The position numbers were made by a program, and so were the translations under genes. 64,000 nt of DNA from Patulibacter sp040675535 (lineage in GTDB: Bacteria > Actinomycetota > Thermoleophilia > Solirubrobacterales > Solirubrobacteraceae), in NCBI RefSeq assembly GCF_040675535.1, contig NZ_JBFAPC010000004.1:17092-81091 (forward strand). The letters are read 5' to 3'. The notes beneath the pieces are model-generated. The model saw only the letters and a program-made list of their open reading frames with translations, searched no databases and had not been told where the DNA came from. Positions 16,511 through 36,000 of the stretch are shown in pieces (positions within the stretch are counted from its first letter, which is position 1; each line of letters starts with the position of its first letter).

Positions 16511-16837
16511 TCACCCCGCCAGTCGGATCTCGATGTCGACGCCCGCGGGGAGGTGATCGAGACGCTGGAGCGAATCGACCGTCTTCGGGGTCGGCTGGTG
16601 GATGTCGATCAGGCGCTTGTGCGTACGGATCTCGAAGTGCTCACGCGAATCCTTGTCCTTGAACGGGGACCGGATCACGCAGTAGACGTTCTTCTCCGTC
16701 GGAAGCGGCACGGGACCGGAGACGCTGGCGCCAGTGCGCTGAGCGGTCTCGACGATCTCCTTGGCGGCCGACTCGATGGCCGACGTGTCGTAGGCCTTGA
16801 GGCGGATGCGGATCTTGTTTTGTGTGGCGGCTGCCAT
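16511..16837 (-). CDS. rpsJ: 30S ribosomal protein S10 / NusE
   Basis: S10 works in the 30S head and, as NusE, in NusG-dependent transcription-translation coupling. The 108 residues include NKIRIRLKAYDTSAIESAAKE, GPVPLPTEKNVYCVIRSPF and HKRLIDIHQPTPKTVDSL. It opens the S10 series, 209 bases after tuf. AGAGAG lies upstream of its ATG. Confidence 0.97.
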   Translation of the reverse strand: MAAATQNKIRIRLKAYDTSAIESAAKEIVETAQRTGASVSGPVPLPTEKNVYCVIRSPFKDKDSREHFEIRTHKRLIDIHQPTPKTVDSLQRLDHLPAGVDIEIRLAG

Positions 16838-16898
16838 CGGGGCTCTCTGCTGTCCGTTCCGTCTGATGACTGGAGGAAGATCTGGGCTGGGTACTTAC

Positions 16899-17025
16899 GG
16901 GGCTACGGAGCCCCTCCGCCCGCGTGCGGGAGGCGCACTACGGCCGGCCCAGCGGGGTGGCACCACCCCCGCGGACCAGGTGTCCGCGGGAGGGGCCTTG
17001 AGGATGGGGCGGCATGGACCGCCCC
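16899..17025 (-). terminator. three hairpins between tuf and rpsJ
   Basis: Three inverted repeats lie in this 209-base gap: 17006-17025 (GGGGCGG, 7 bp, loop CATGGA), 16968-16990 (CCCGCGGAC, 9 bp, loop CAGGT) and 16899-16914 (GGGGCT, 6 bp, loop ACGG). The first is the likely tuf terminator, though no U-tract follows. The others may form the leader of the S10 operon. I could not find a convincing promoter for rpsJ. Confidence 0.5.
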
Positions 17026-17046
17026 ACCTTCGGGGTGCTGCTCGTA

Positions 17047-18231
<1,185 letters not shown>

Positions 18232-18285
18232 TGGGCGCTCCTAAGTCTTGTTCTTCGATGGGGTCGGTGCCGACGTTCGCCGGCT

Positions 18286-18324
18286 CCGGCTCTGGGCGAA
18301 CCCGTGAAGGATAGCCAGAGCCGG
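18286..18324 (-). promoter_or_regulatory. inverted repeat enclosing candidate tuf promoter
   Basis: A perfect 10-bp repeat (CCGGCTCTGG at 18286-18295 and CCAGAGCCGG at 18315-18324) encloses 19 bases. Inside is TGGCTATCCT on the minus strand, a candidate -10 (TATCCT at 18308-18313) about 75 bases before the tuf GTG. The repeat could act as fusA attenuator or as an operator. The function is inferred. Confidence 0.45.
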
Positions 18325-18347
18325 GGTGTTCATGCGGTGCGGTGGGG

Positions 18348-20435
<2,088 letters not shown>

Positions 20436-20475
20436 GAAAGAGCTTCCGAGGTACGCAGACGACTTGGGGAGGCAA

Positions 20476-20522
20476 GGACCGGGGTCTCCGCGCTGAAGGC
20501 ACGTGGCGGGGGGACCGGGGTC
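20476..20522 (-). repeat. direct repeat in the fusA leader
   Basis: The 11-base word GGACCGGGGTC (plus-strand sense) occurs at 20476-20486 and 20512-20522, 36 bases apart, within the untranslated leader of fusA. Each copy is itself partly self-complementary. It may be a binding or folding element, or chance in GC-rich sequence. Confidence 0.3.
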
Positions 20523-20633
20523 CCACAGCCGACCTGCCTGCGGAGGAACTACTCAGCCCGAACGGTGCCGGACTGGGGGTGCTGCCGATCGCCAGCGCTC
20601 GACGCGCGGGCTCCAGACGGGCAGCGACGGAGG

Positions 20634-20639
20634 ACTATA
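20634..20639 (-). promoter_or_regulatory. candidate extended -10 promoter of fusA
   Basis: On the minus strand the sequence is CGCTGCTATAGTCC: TG extended -10 and TATAGT, close to consensus. The upstream 20 bases (TTCCGTTCCTCGGGGGACG) resemble those before the rpsL promoter. The predicted start lies near 20627, giving a leader of about 190 bases before the fusA ATG. Confidence 0.6.
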
Positions 20640-20771
20640 GCAGCGTCCCCCGAGGAACGGAACCCGCCTGCGGAGCATCTCCGAGACCGGCGTTCGGCCC
20701 GTGTGGAACGGGGCTTTCGCCCACCGCCGGCGACGGCCCCGGACGTCGACCGGCGACCGGCGTGGAACGAC

Positions 20772-20795
20772 GAAGGGCGCCTCGCGGCGCCCTTC
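20772..20795 (-). terminator. terminator of rpsL-rpsG
   Basis: A perfect 10-bp hairpin (GAAGGGCGCC, loop TCGC) lies 149 bases past rpsG and upstream of the fusA promoter. On the minus strand it is followed by GTCGTTCCACGCC. It separates rpsL-rpsG from fusA, which are co-transcribed in many bacteria. Confidence 0.7.
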
Positions 20796-20830
20796 AAGTT
20801 CTTCGACCTACATCCTGGGGTTGGATGCCA

Positions 20831-20930
20831 GGTGCACGTAGGCCAAGCAGGTCGTCTCGCGTGATGCGAGAGCTGTGCGCCAGCACTGCCGAGCCTCTCG
20901 CGGGGCGAGATGCGCCGGCATACGTGCGCC
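20831..20930 (-). ncRNA. candidate structured RNA downstream of rpsG
   Basis: A 10-base closing stem (20831-20840 with 20921-20930, one mismatch in the minus-strand RNA) encloses two hairpins with identical arms, TCTCGC and GCGAGA, at 20855-20871 (loop GTGAT) and 20896-20910 (loop GGG). Because the arms are identical, they can pair in alternative ways. It begins 14 bases after the rpsG stop and precedes the terminator. No tRNA features are present. It may be a regulatory 3' element; no coding frame explains it. Confidence 0.35.
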
Positions 20931-20943
20931 TGGCGCCGACCCC

Positions 20944-21414
20944 CTACCAGCGGTAGTGGGCGAAGGCCTTGTTGGCCTGCGCCATGCGGAAGATGTCGTC
21001 CTTCTTCTTGTAGGCGCCGCCCTGCTGCTTCTGCGCCTCGATGAGCTCGTTCGCCAGGCGCGAGGCCATGGAACGCTCACGGCGGGAGCGGGACGCCTCG
21101 ACGAGCCAGCGGATGGCCAGCGTGCGGGAGCGGCGGGCGGGAACCTCGACCGGCACCTGGTACGTGGCGCCACCGACGCGGCGGGAGCGGACCTCGAGCT
21201 GCGGGGTGAGGGCCTTGATGGACTCCTCGAGCTGCTCGACGGGGTCGCCGCCGGTCTTCTCGGCGAGGATCGCGAGGGCGTCGTAGACGATCCCCTCAGC
21301 GGTCGACTTCTTGCCGTCGAGCATGACCTTGTTGACGACCTGGTGGACCAGCCGCGAGCGATGGACGGCGTCCGGCTCGAGCGTGCGGGTCACAGCACTG
21401 GAACGACGTGCCAT
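20944..21414 (-). CDS. rpsG: 30S ribosomal protein S7
   Basis: S7 nucleates 30S head assembly and touches the E-site tRNA. The 156-residue protein has VNKVMLDGKKSTAEGIVYDA, VRSRRVGGATYQVPVEV and the C-terminal ANKAFAHYRW. It starts at an ATG three bases after rpsL, so the long rpsL-rpsG spacer used for S7 autoregulation in E. coli is absent. Confidence 0.98.
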   Translation of the reverse strand: MARRSSAVTRTLEPDAVHRSRLVHQVVNKVMLDGKKSTAEGIVYDALAILAEKTGGDPVEQLEESIKALTPQLEVRSRRVGGATYQVPVEVPARRSRTLAIRWLVEASRSRRERSMASRLANELIEAQKQQGGAYKKKDDIFRMAQANKAFAHYRW

Positions 21415-21417
21415 GGG

Positions 21418-21819
21418 CTACTTCTTCCCCTTCTTGACGCCGTACCGCGAGCGAGACTGCTTGCGGTCGGAGACGCCGGCGGCGTCGTGCGAACCGCGCA
21501 CGACCTTGTACCGCACGCCCGGGAGATCCTTCACGCGGCCACCACGGACCAGCACGACGGAGTGCTCCTGCAGGTTGTGACCCTCACCCGGGATGTAGGC
21601 CGTGACCTCGATGCCCGAGGAGATACGGACACGGGCGACCTTGCGGAGCGCCGAGTTCGGCTTCTTCGGGGTCGTCGTGTAGACGCGAGTGCAGACGCCG
21701 CGGCGCTGGGGCGCGGCGACCTTCTTCTTGCGCCCCGGACCGGACTTGAGGCCGGGAGTGGAGAGCTTCTTCGCCTTGGGCTTGCGCCCCTTGCGTACGA
21801 GCTGGCTGGTCGTGGGCAT
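21418..21819 (-). CDS. rpsL: 30S ribosomal protein S12
   Basis: S12 monitors codon-anticodon pairing. I start it at the ATG at 21819 (MPTTSQLVRKGRKPK), giving 133 residues. TTTPKKPNSALRK and GRVKDLPGVRYKVVRG hold the two lysines whose mutation gives streptomycin resistance; both are wild type. No ribosome binding site precedes the ATG, and the candidate -10 is so close that the mRNA may be nearly leaderless. A longer frame to 21933 is not S12-like. Confidence 0.97.
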   Translation of the reverse strand: MPTTSQLVRKGRKPKAKKLSTPGLKSGPGRKKKVAAPQRRGVCTRVYTTTPKKPNSALRKVARVRISSGIEVTAYIPGEGHNLQEHSVVLVRGGRVKDLPGVRYKVVRGSHDAAGVSDRKQSRSRYGVKKGKK

Positions 21820-21829
21820 GCGACGGGGG

Positions 21830-21835
21830 AATATA
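21830..21835 (-). promoter_or_regulatory. candidate extended -10 promoter of rpsL
   Basis: On the minus strand the sequence is GTTGCTATATTCCC: TG extended -10 with TATATT. The upstream stretch (ATCCGTTTCCCACGGGGC) parallels the fusA promoter. Only about ten bases lie between the -10 and the rpsL ATG, so transcription would begin about 0-5 bases before the start codon. Confidence 0.6.
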
Positions 21836-21958
21836 GCAACGCCCCGTGGGAAACGGATCCCGCCCCGTGCGCGGGTCGGCCGGACCGCACCGGGGCGGCC
21901 CGGGCCCGGGCCCTTCCGCGCGTGCATGGACACCGTACCCGGAGCACCGCGGACGCGC

Positions 21959-21964
21959 TATAGG
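21959..21964 (+). promoter_or_regulatory. candidate -10 promoter for the alpha/beta hydrolase
   Basis: CGCTATAGGCT on the plus strand contains TATAGG ending nine bases before the ATG at 21973. The implied transcript would be leaderless or have only one or two untranslated bases, and no ribosome binding site is present. No clear -35 is seen. Confidence 0.45.
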
Positions 21965-21972
21965 CTGGCGCC

Positions 21973-22743
21973 ATGCTGGCTCACGACCGTCACGGCGACG
22001 GGCCCCCGCTCGTCCTCGTGCACTTCCTCGGCGGGCACCGCCACGTCTGGCAGCCCCTCCTCCCCCACCTCACCGGCCGGACCGTCGTGACGATCGACCT
22101 CCCGGGGTTCGGCGACAGCCGGCCGCTGGCGGGCTCCCCGACGCTCTCGCGGCTCACCGACGCGGTCGCCGGGACGATCGCGGAGCTGGGCCTGGACCGC
22201 CCGGCCGTGGCAGGGATCTCCCTCGGGGGCGGCGTGGCGGTCGAGCTCGCCCGGGCGGGCATCGTCTCCTCGGCCGTCGCGATCTCCCCCATCGGCTTCG
22301 CGACCCTCCCGGAGATGGCCTTCGCCAAGGCGAGCCTGCGGGCGACCCACGCGGCCAGCCGGGCCATCGCCGGTCAGGTCGACCGGCTCGCGCCCCAGGC
22401 GGCGATCCGTGCCGCCCTCGGCGCCCAGATGTTCGCCAAGCCGTGGGCGGTCCCGGCGGAGGAGGCAGCGGGCCTCGTCCGCAGCATGGCCCACAGCCCC
22501 GGGACGCTGCCCGTGCTGCGTGCCGCGATGGGGCAGGAGCTCTCGGCCGGGGGCACGCTCGCGCCCGTGACGGTCGCCTGGGGGCAGCGCGACGCGCTCC
22601 TGCTGCCGCGCCAGGGCCGCCGCGCCGTCGAGCGCCTGTCCTTCGCGCAGCTCGTCCCGCTCGCGGGCTGCGGCCACGTGCCGCTCTGGGACGACCCGGA
22701 GCGGGTCGCGCAGACGATCCTCGAGGGCACGGCGCGGCACTGA
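21973..22743 (+). CDS. alpha/beta-hydrolase fold protein
   Basis: A 256-residue serine hydrolase. The oxyanion region is HFLGGHRHVW, the nucleophile elbow GISLGG places Ser83, the acid is Asp207 (WGQRDALLL), and the base is His235 (AGCGHVPLWDDP). The lid between residues about 105 and 195 is helical. It has no signal peptide. The substrate is unknown; sequence of this kind is found in esterases, epoxide or lactone hydrolases. It is the only plus-strand gene within the ribosomal block and faces the transporter gene convergently. Confidence 0.88.
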   Translation: MLAHDRHGDGPPLVLVHFLGGHRHVWQPLLPHLTGRTVVTIDLPGFGDSRPLAGSPTLSRLTDAVAGTIAELGLDRPAVAGISLGGGVAVELARAGIVSSAVAISPIGFATLPEMAFAKASLRATHAASRAIAGQVDRLAPQAAIRAALGAQMFAKPWAVPAEEAAGLVRSMAHSPGTLPVLRAAMGQELSAGGTLAPVTVAWGQRDALLLPRQGRRAVERLSFAQLVPLAGCGHVPLWDDPERVAQTILEGTARH

Positions 22744-22787
22744 CCGGCGGTTCCTCCCCGCATTGGACGGACCGGCGGGGCGCATCC

Positions 22788-22814
22788 GGCCGTCGCGCCG
22801 AGCGCGCGACGGCC
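22788..22814. terminator. bidirectional hairpin between convergent genes
   Basis: An 11-bp inverted repeat (GGCCGTCGCGC, loop CGAGC) lies between the hydrolase stop (plus) and the transporter stop (minus). It is well placed to terminate both transcripts. Confidence 0.6.
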
Positions 22815-22845
22815 CGCGGCGGGTGGGGCGTGCCCGCGGCGTCCG

Positions 22846-23730
22846 CTAGACGGCGGCTCCGACGGCGCCGCCACCCGGGCCGCCGCCGGTGGCCCGCGGG
22901 GCGGGGAGCAGCGCCGCGGCCAGGATGACCATCACGAAGGCGACCGACTGCACGACGATGCCGAGGGTGTCGGTGGCGATCGGATCGCCGAAGACGACGA
23001 AGCCGCCCAGGATGCCGACGACGTTGGCGCCGGTGGCCGTGATCGCGATGACCTCGACGGCGCCGCCCTGCTGCAGCGAGCGCGCGGAGATGTAGTACGC
23101 GAGGATCGACGCGCTGAGCGCGACGAAGATCCAGGGCGTGATGATGCTGCCGCCGGCGCCGAGGACGCCGGTGGTGGCCTTCACGGCGACGTTGCAGACG
23201 CCGAAGAGGACGCCGGCGGCCGCGCCCATCAGCGGGCCGCGGAGGTGCGCGCCCCGCTCGTGCTGGCCGCCCAGGATCATCAGGACGCCGAGCGTGAGCA
23301 GGACGCCCTCGAAGAGCGCGAGCCCGAGCACGCGGAAGTTGCTGTTGGCGGAGTCCACCCCGGGCATGGCGACGACGAGCATCGCCAGGCCGAGGCCGGT
23401 GAGGATCAGCCCGGCCCACTGGCGCTTGCCGACCGTCATCCCGAAGACGCGGTCGGCGAGGACCGCCACGAGGACGATGCCGCCGGCCAGGACGACCTGG
23501 ACCACCGACATCGGCGCGACGGCGATCGCCGCCGTGTGGAACGCCCAGCCGACGGCGCCCACGAGCATGCCGGCGGCGAACCACCGGGACTTCCAGAGCG
23601 CGAGGCCCGTGCGGATGGGATGCCGGGCGTCGACCGCGGGAGCCTCGTTCGCACCGCGGTGCTTGTAGAGGAAGCCCAGGTTCGCGGCGAGGGCGCTGAG
23701 GAGGGCGAGGACGATTCCGAGTTGGAGCAT
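22846..23730 (-). CDS. DMT-superfamily membrane transporter-like protein
   Basis: A 294-residue integral membrane protein with about nine or ten hydrophobic helices. The arrangement matches the drug/metabolite transporter (EamA or magnesium-transporter NIPA-like) superfamily. The first helix is LGIVLALLSALAANLGFLYK, and the repeat halves join near LMILGGQHERGAHL. The C-terminal tail is Gly/Pro-rich. The substrate cannot be told from sequence. It sits between rpoC and the hydrolase and is probably a separate transcription unit. Confidence 0.75.
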   Translation of the reverse strand: MLQLGIVLALLSALAANLGFLYKHRGANEAPAVDARHPIRTGLALWKSRWFAAGMLVGAVGWAFHTAAIAVAPMSVVQVVLAGGIVLVAVLADRVFGMTVGKRQWAGLILTGLGLAMLVVAMPGVDSANSNFRVLGLALFEGVLLTLGVLMILGGQHERGAHLRGPLMGAAAGVLFGVCNVAVKATTGVLGAGGSIITPWIFVALSASILAYYISARSLQQGGAVEVIAITATGANVVGILGGFVVFGDPIATDTLGIVVQSVAFVMVILAAALLPAPRATGGGPGGGAVGAAV

Positions 23731-24064
23731 CGAGGAAGAACGGGTGACGCGGTGTGCCGGAGCCCGGACGGGCCCCCGCTCACCTCATCGGCGGGTTCGT
23801 CGCCCAACCGTAGCGACCCCACCTAAGGATGCGACCCGGTTCGTCTGAGATGCGGCCGTGTCGGTTCGCCCTCGTGGCAGATACGCCGTCTGCTGTGACG
23901 ATCCTCCACTTCCGTGCACGGGTCGCTGCGGCCCCGCCGATCGATCACCCGTCGAGTCCGGACGCTCCCGGCCCGGAACGACCGACGCCCCGGTCGGGGA
24001 CCGGGGCGTCGTGTTCGGGGACCTCGCGGCCCCCGGAGGGCGGCGCGCCGGAGCGCGCCGTCGC
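23731..24064 (-). other. rpoC downstream region
   Basis: This 334-base interval holds the rpoC terminator (23983-24011) and then the upstream region of the transporter. A weak -10 (TACGGT at 23807-23812, minus) is the only promoter-like signal I see. There is no supportable gene. Confidence 0.5.
23983..24011 (-). terminator. terminator of rpoB-rpoC
   Basis: A perfect 12-bp inverted repeat (CGACGCCCCGGT, loop CGGGG) lies 54 bases after the rpoC stop. On the minus strand it is followed by GTCGTTCCGGG. The stem is strong and the tail shares TCGTTCC with the other terminators here. Confidence 0.75.
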
Positions 24065-28336
<4,272 letters not shown>

Positions 28337-28458
28337 GGTGGGTGGGTTCCCTGATCGTGTGCTTGGCGGGGCGGTGGGCGGCGTGGCCGGGCCCCTGGTC
28401 CCGGGCCCACCCGCGCGTGGCGGGTGGGTCCGGGACCGGGGCGCCGGCCGTGCCGGTC

Positions 28459-32073
<3,615 letters not shown>

Positions 32074-32404
32074 GGCGGGCGACTCCTCGGGGGGTCGGTG
32101 TGTCGGGCGAGGATTCGTACCCGGGCCGCGCAGGCGTCCAGCCGGCGCGCGGATACGAACACATGAAAATTAGCACACGGAGAAATGGACCCCGTGGCGA
32201 GGGCGGTCGACGGTCACGGACCCCGTCCTGCAGACCCGCGTATGTGGCGCGGGATCCGATGGGAGGACGGCTACGACTATCGGTCGACGGGAGGGAGTCT
32301 ACGCGACGCGCCCGACGCGCGCCGCCCGGCCGTCGCCGCACCCCTGTGGGCGCCCGCCGGCCGTGCCTCCCGGGCCCCGGAGGGCCGTTGCGGTGCTGCC
32401 GGCG
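32074..32404 (-). other. rpoB upstream region
   Basis: This 331-base space contains the rpoB leader and promoter. The candidate -10 is at 32167-32172. The AT-rich patch around 32160-32185 is unusual for this sequence. I see no gene in it. Confidence 0.5.
32167..32172 (-). promoter_or_regulatory. candidate extended -10 promoter of rpoB
   Basis: On the minus strand the site is CCGTGTGCTAATTTTC: TG extended -10 with TAATTT. It gives an rpoB leader of about 87 bases. It shows rpoB-rpoC has its own promoter rather than depending on rplJ-rplL. Confidence 0.55.
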
Positions 32405-32683
32405 TCAGTCCGCCTGCGAGGAGAAGCCCCCCAGCTCCTCGATGGCGACCCGTGCCTCGGCCTCGGTCGCGCCCGTCAGCTCGCGGTAGCGGCGCATCGC
32501 GCTCATCGGGCGGCCGGAGGCGATCAGCTCGTGGACCTCGGCGGCCGGGTCGTCCTGCGCGCGGGCGGCGCGGCTCGCGCCGGGCGCGTCGTCGCCGATC
32601 TCCTCGAGCTTCGCCTCGAGCGCGCGGATGCGGCGGAGGAGGCTGCTGCGGGACGGAGGGGCAGGGGACTTCTGGATCGCCAT
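32405..32683 (-). CDS. small L7/L12 C-terminal-domain-like protein
   Basis: A 92-residue protein in two parts. Residues 1-50 are charged and probably helical (LLRRIRALEAKLEEIGDD). Residues 51-85 (LIASGRPMSAMRRYRELTGA then TEAEARVAIEELG) match the pattern of the L7/L12 C-terminal domain, as in the rplL product here (VIKVVRAATGLGLKEAKAVV). Such domains recruit GTPase factors on the ribosome and also occur in stand-alone actinobacterial proteins of unknown role. It sits between the DUF11 protein and rpoB, 5.5 kb from rplL. Homology is inferred by eye. Confidence 0.6.
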   Translation of the reverse strand: MAIQKSPAPPSRSSLLRRIRALEAKLEEIGDDAPGASRAARAQDDPAAEVHELIASGRPMSAMRRYRELTGATEAEARVAIEELGGFSSQAD

Positions 32684-33017
32684 TGAGGGCTCCGGCGTGG
32701 GGTGCGAGGGTCGGGACGACGAGGGCTCGTCTCCACCGACGGTACCCGCACTCCGCCCCCGCGCGCAAGCGGGATGTGACGGTGGTCCGCAACGGCGTCG
32801 CGCGACGTGCTACCTCGTTGAGCTCCACGTGAGCCGGCCTTGAGGAACGTCGCCCCGCCCGACGCGCGGTGCGTCCGGGCGGCGCCCGGTCCAGGCAGTG
32901 CGGGGCCTGCGGCGCGGAGCCGGCGGCTCGCGGATCCGGACCTGGGACGACGGCGGGCCCCGTCGCCCGCTCGCGCTCCCGCGAGGGACGACGGGGCCCG
33001 CGGGCCGGCCGGGGTGC
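32684..33017 (-). other. region upstream of the L7/L12-like gene
   Basis: This 334-base interval holds the terminator of the DUF11 gene (32953-33001) and the upstream region of the 92-residue gene. I find no clear promoter box and no other gene. Confidence 0.4.
32953..33001 (-). terminator. terminator of the DUF11-repeat gene
   Basis: A 13-bp perfect stem (GCGGGCCCCGTCG at 32953-32965 with CGACGGGGCCCGC at 32989-33001) encloses a further hairpin-forming loop. It begins 17 bases after the stop. On the minus strand the tail is CGTCGTCCC, a variant of the TCGTTCC tail. Confidence 0.65.
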
Positions 33018-36000
33018 TCAGCGGGCCGAGACGCGCACCGTCCTGACGACCTGCGTGCCCTTGCCCGTCGTGATCACGAGCGACGCCTTGGTGACCCGGC
33101 CGAGGCGGAGCGCCTTGGCGGCCTTGCCCTTCGCGACCAGGCGCAGGGTGCCCTGCTTGCCCGCGACGAGGCGGAGGGACGTCGCGGCGAGCACGGAGCC
33201 CTTCCTCAGCGTCGTGCTGCCCTTGACCCGGGCCAGCGCGACGAGCTTCGCCGTGCCGGCGCAGGCGGAGGAGCAGCGGACCGCGACCGCGACCGTCGCC
33301 CTGCTCGTGGTGCCCGTGACCCGGAGCGCCGAGGACAGGACGACGGCCTTGGCGACCGCCGCGACCGGGGCCTGGGCGGTCGTCGCCGGGGCGACGACGG
33401 CCGGGGCGACCGGGCGGGGGCTCGGGGTCGATGTGACCGGCGCCGGGGTGACCGGGGTCGTGTCGATCCCGGTGTCGCCCGCGGCCGGCGTCGCGACGAA
33501 CGTCGCCGTCGCGCTGTCGTCGGTCGTCGTCGCGTCCGCGGTGCCGGTCGTGACCGACGCCGTGTTGGCGACCGCCTGGACCCCGAGCTCACCGCTCGTG
33601 TGGGTGTCGATGCACAGCAGGCTGATGCGCGCCGTCAGCGGCTCGTCCGTCGGGTTGTAGAACCCGAAGACCCGGGAGACCGGCTGCGGGTCGTTGCCCA
33701 GGGACAGCAGCCCCGGATCCATGTCCGTCGAGGCGACGATGCCCTTGCCGTCGTTCGGGCAGGTGAGCTTCGGCGCGTTCGCCGTGCCGCCGGCCGGCAC
33801 GGTGACGGTGACCGTCGACATCTCGCTGAGCAGGAGGTCGTGGACGTGGCCGTTCACGAGCCCCGTCGTCGTCGAGAGGCAGCGGATCCCGAGGATCGCG
33901 TCCGCCGACTCCGGCACGTCGACCGTGAAGCGCCACCCGGTCGTCCCCTCGCGCTGCGAGGTGCGCACGACGCCGGAGCCGTTCGAGAAGGAGAAGCTCG
34001 GCGCGACGGCGACGCGACCCGTGCCGCAGGTCAGGACGACGTCGTGACTCCCGCCGTTCCAGCTGCGCGTGGCGGTCTGCTGGTCGGAGACGAGGAGCGG
34101 GTGGTGCTGCGCGCTCGTCGTCTGCGACGACAGGCACACCACCTCGACCTTCGCGTGGACCTGCTTGGCGGTCGTGTTCTCCAGCCGACCGTCCCAGGCG
34201 TGCCCGTCCGCGGAGGCGGCGCTCTGCAGGACCTCGATCCCGGCCAGGGTGGCGCTCGCGTCGTCGATGCCGTCGATGCGGACGCTGCCGTCCGTCGCGA
34301 AGAACCCCGGCGCGCACTCGGCCGTCGCGGCGCCCGTCCGGGCGCCCTGCACGGTCAGGTCGCTCTCCACCTTCACGACGTCGATCTGGTCGATCGCGTG
34401 GGAGTCGAAGGCTCCCGCGAGCGGGTCGACCGTCACGGCGACGTTCGCCGACCGCGTCGCCCCGGCGCCGATCGTGCCGAAGTCGCACGACACGGTGCGG
34501 CTCGGTGCCGCGTACGTGCACGCCGGGTCGTCGACGGAGACGAACGTCACCCCGGCGGGCAGGGTGTCGGTGACGACCACGCCCTGGGCCGCCGCCGCGG
34601 ACACGCCGGTGTTGGCCGCGCGCAGCGCGTAGGTGACGGTCTCCCCCGGCTTCGCCTGGCCGGTGGACGCCGTCTTCGTGATCGAGAGGCCGGCGACCTT
34701 GACGACCGGGACCGACAGCGTCGCCTTGTCGTTGGAGGGGTCGGTGTCGTTCGACGCCGTCTTCACCGTCGCGGTGGAGTCGATCGTGTCGGGCGGCGTC
34801 GGGCCGACCTCGACGACGATGGCCTTGGTGACCGTGCCGCCAGGGCCGAGGTCCGAGGGCGACAGCGTGCAGGTCACGGTGCCCGCGGCGAGGTTCGGCG
34901 TGCAGCCGTCCGGGGCGCTCACGAACGTGGTGCCGTTCGGGATCGAGATCGTCACCGTCGGGTCCACCGGCGTCGCCGGGCCCGCGTTCTTCACCGTCGC
35001 GGTCAGCGTCAGCGTGTCGCCCGCGCTCGTGCTGGTCGGGTTGGAGGCCAGCGTCACGCCGAGGTCGACGGCGCTCTTGACCGGCGAGTTCGTCGCGGCC
35101 GTGTTGTTGCTCGTCACGGCGTCGGGCTCGAGGCTCTTCACCGTGGCGACGGTCTGCACCGAGGCCGGCGCGCCCCCGCCCGGGGCGACGACGAGCGGGA
35201 TCTGCAGCTGCGCGGCCGAGGCGCCGGGCGCGACGGTGTCCAGGGCGCAGGTGACGACGCTCGAGGCGACGCCCGTCACGACCGTGCAGCGCGGGTCGAG
35301 GCCGGTCGGCGCGACGGACGTGCCCGCCGGGACCGGGAACGTCACGACGCTGCCGGTGGCGGGCGAGCCGCCGAGGTTCTCGACGTCGACCAGCCAGGTG
35401 TAGATGCCGCCGGCGTCGAGCGTGTCGGGCGCGCCCTGGATCGTGTTCGTGACCGCGAGGTCGACGGGCTTGATCGCCACGTCGACGCTCGAGACGTCGT
35501 TGGTGGTGTTCGGGTCGCCGCCGGCCGCGACGACGCGGGCGATGTTGCGGATCGTGCTGCCGGCGGTGCCGACCACGGGCCGGGCGACCACGGTGTAGGA
35601 GACGCTCGCGCCGCTGTTCAGCGCACCGACCGTGCAGGTGACGATCGTGGAGCCGGACGGCACCGCGCAGGCGGCGTCGGGCGAGGAGACGAACGCCAGG
35701 CCGGTCGGCAGGGCGTCGGTGACCGTCGCGCCCGTGGAGCGAGACGGGCCGCCGTTGGTCACCTTCAGGGTGAAGCGGACGTCGCCGCCCACCGCGACCG
35801 GCGAGGCGTCGACCGTCTTGACGATCGAGAGGTCGCTGACGCTCGCCGGGATCGAGGTGTCCGTCGAGCTGTTGTTCGTCGTGTTCGCGTCGCCGCCGCC
35901 GGAGACCGTCGCCGAGTTGGCGACGGACGCCGGGACGTCGTCGGTGACGTTCACCCCGACGGTGATCGTCGGGTACGCGGCGGCCGGGGCCAGCGCGTCC

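Noticed and set aside
20549..20797. 82-codon minus-strand frame in the rpsG-fusA gap
   Set aside because: It spans the terminator and fusA promoter and is Arg/Ser-rich without a ribosome binding site.
20821..20943. Possible tRNA downstream of rpsG
   Set aside because: The fold has paired hairpins but no T-arm GTTCRA box, anticodon arm or acceptor end; kept only as a candidate structured RNA.
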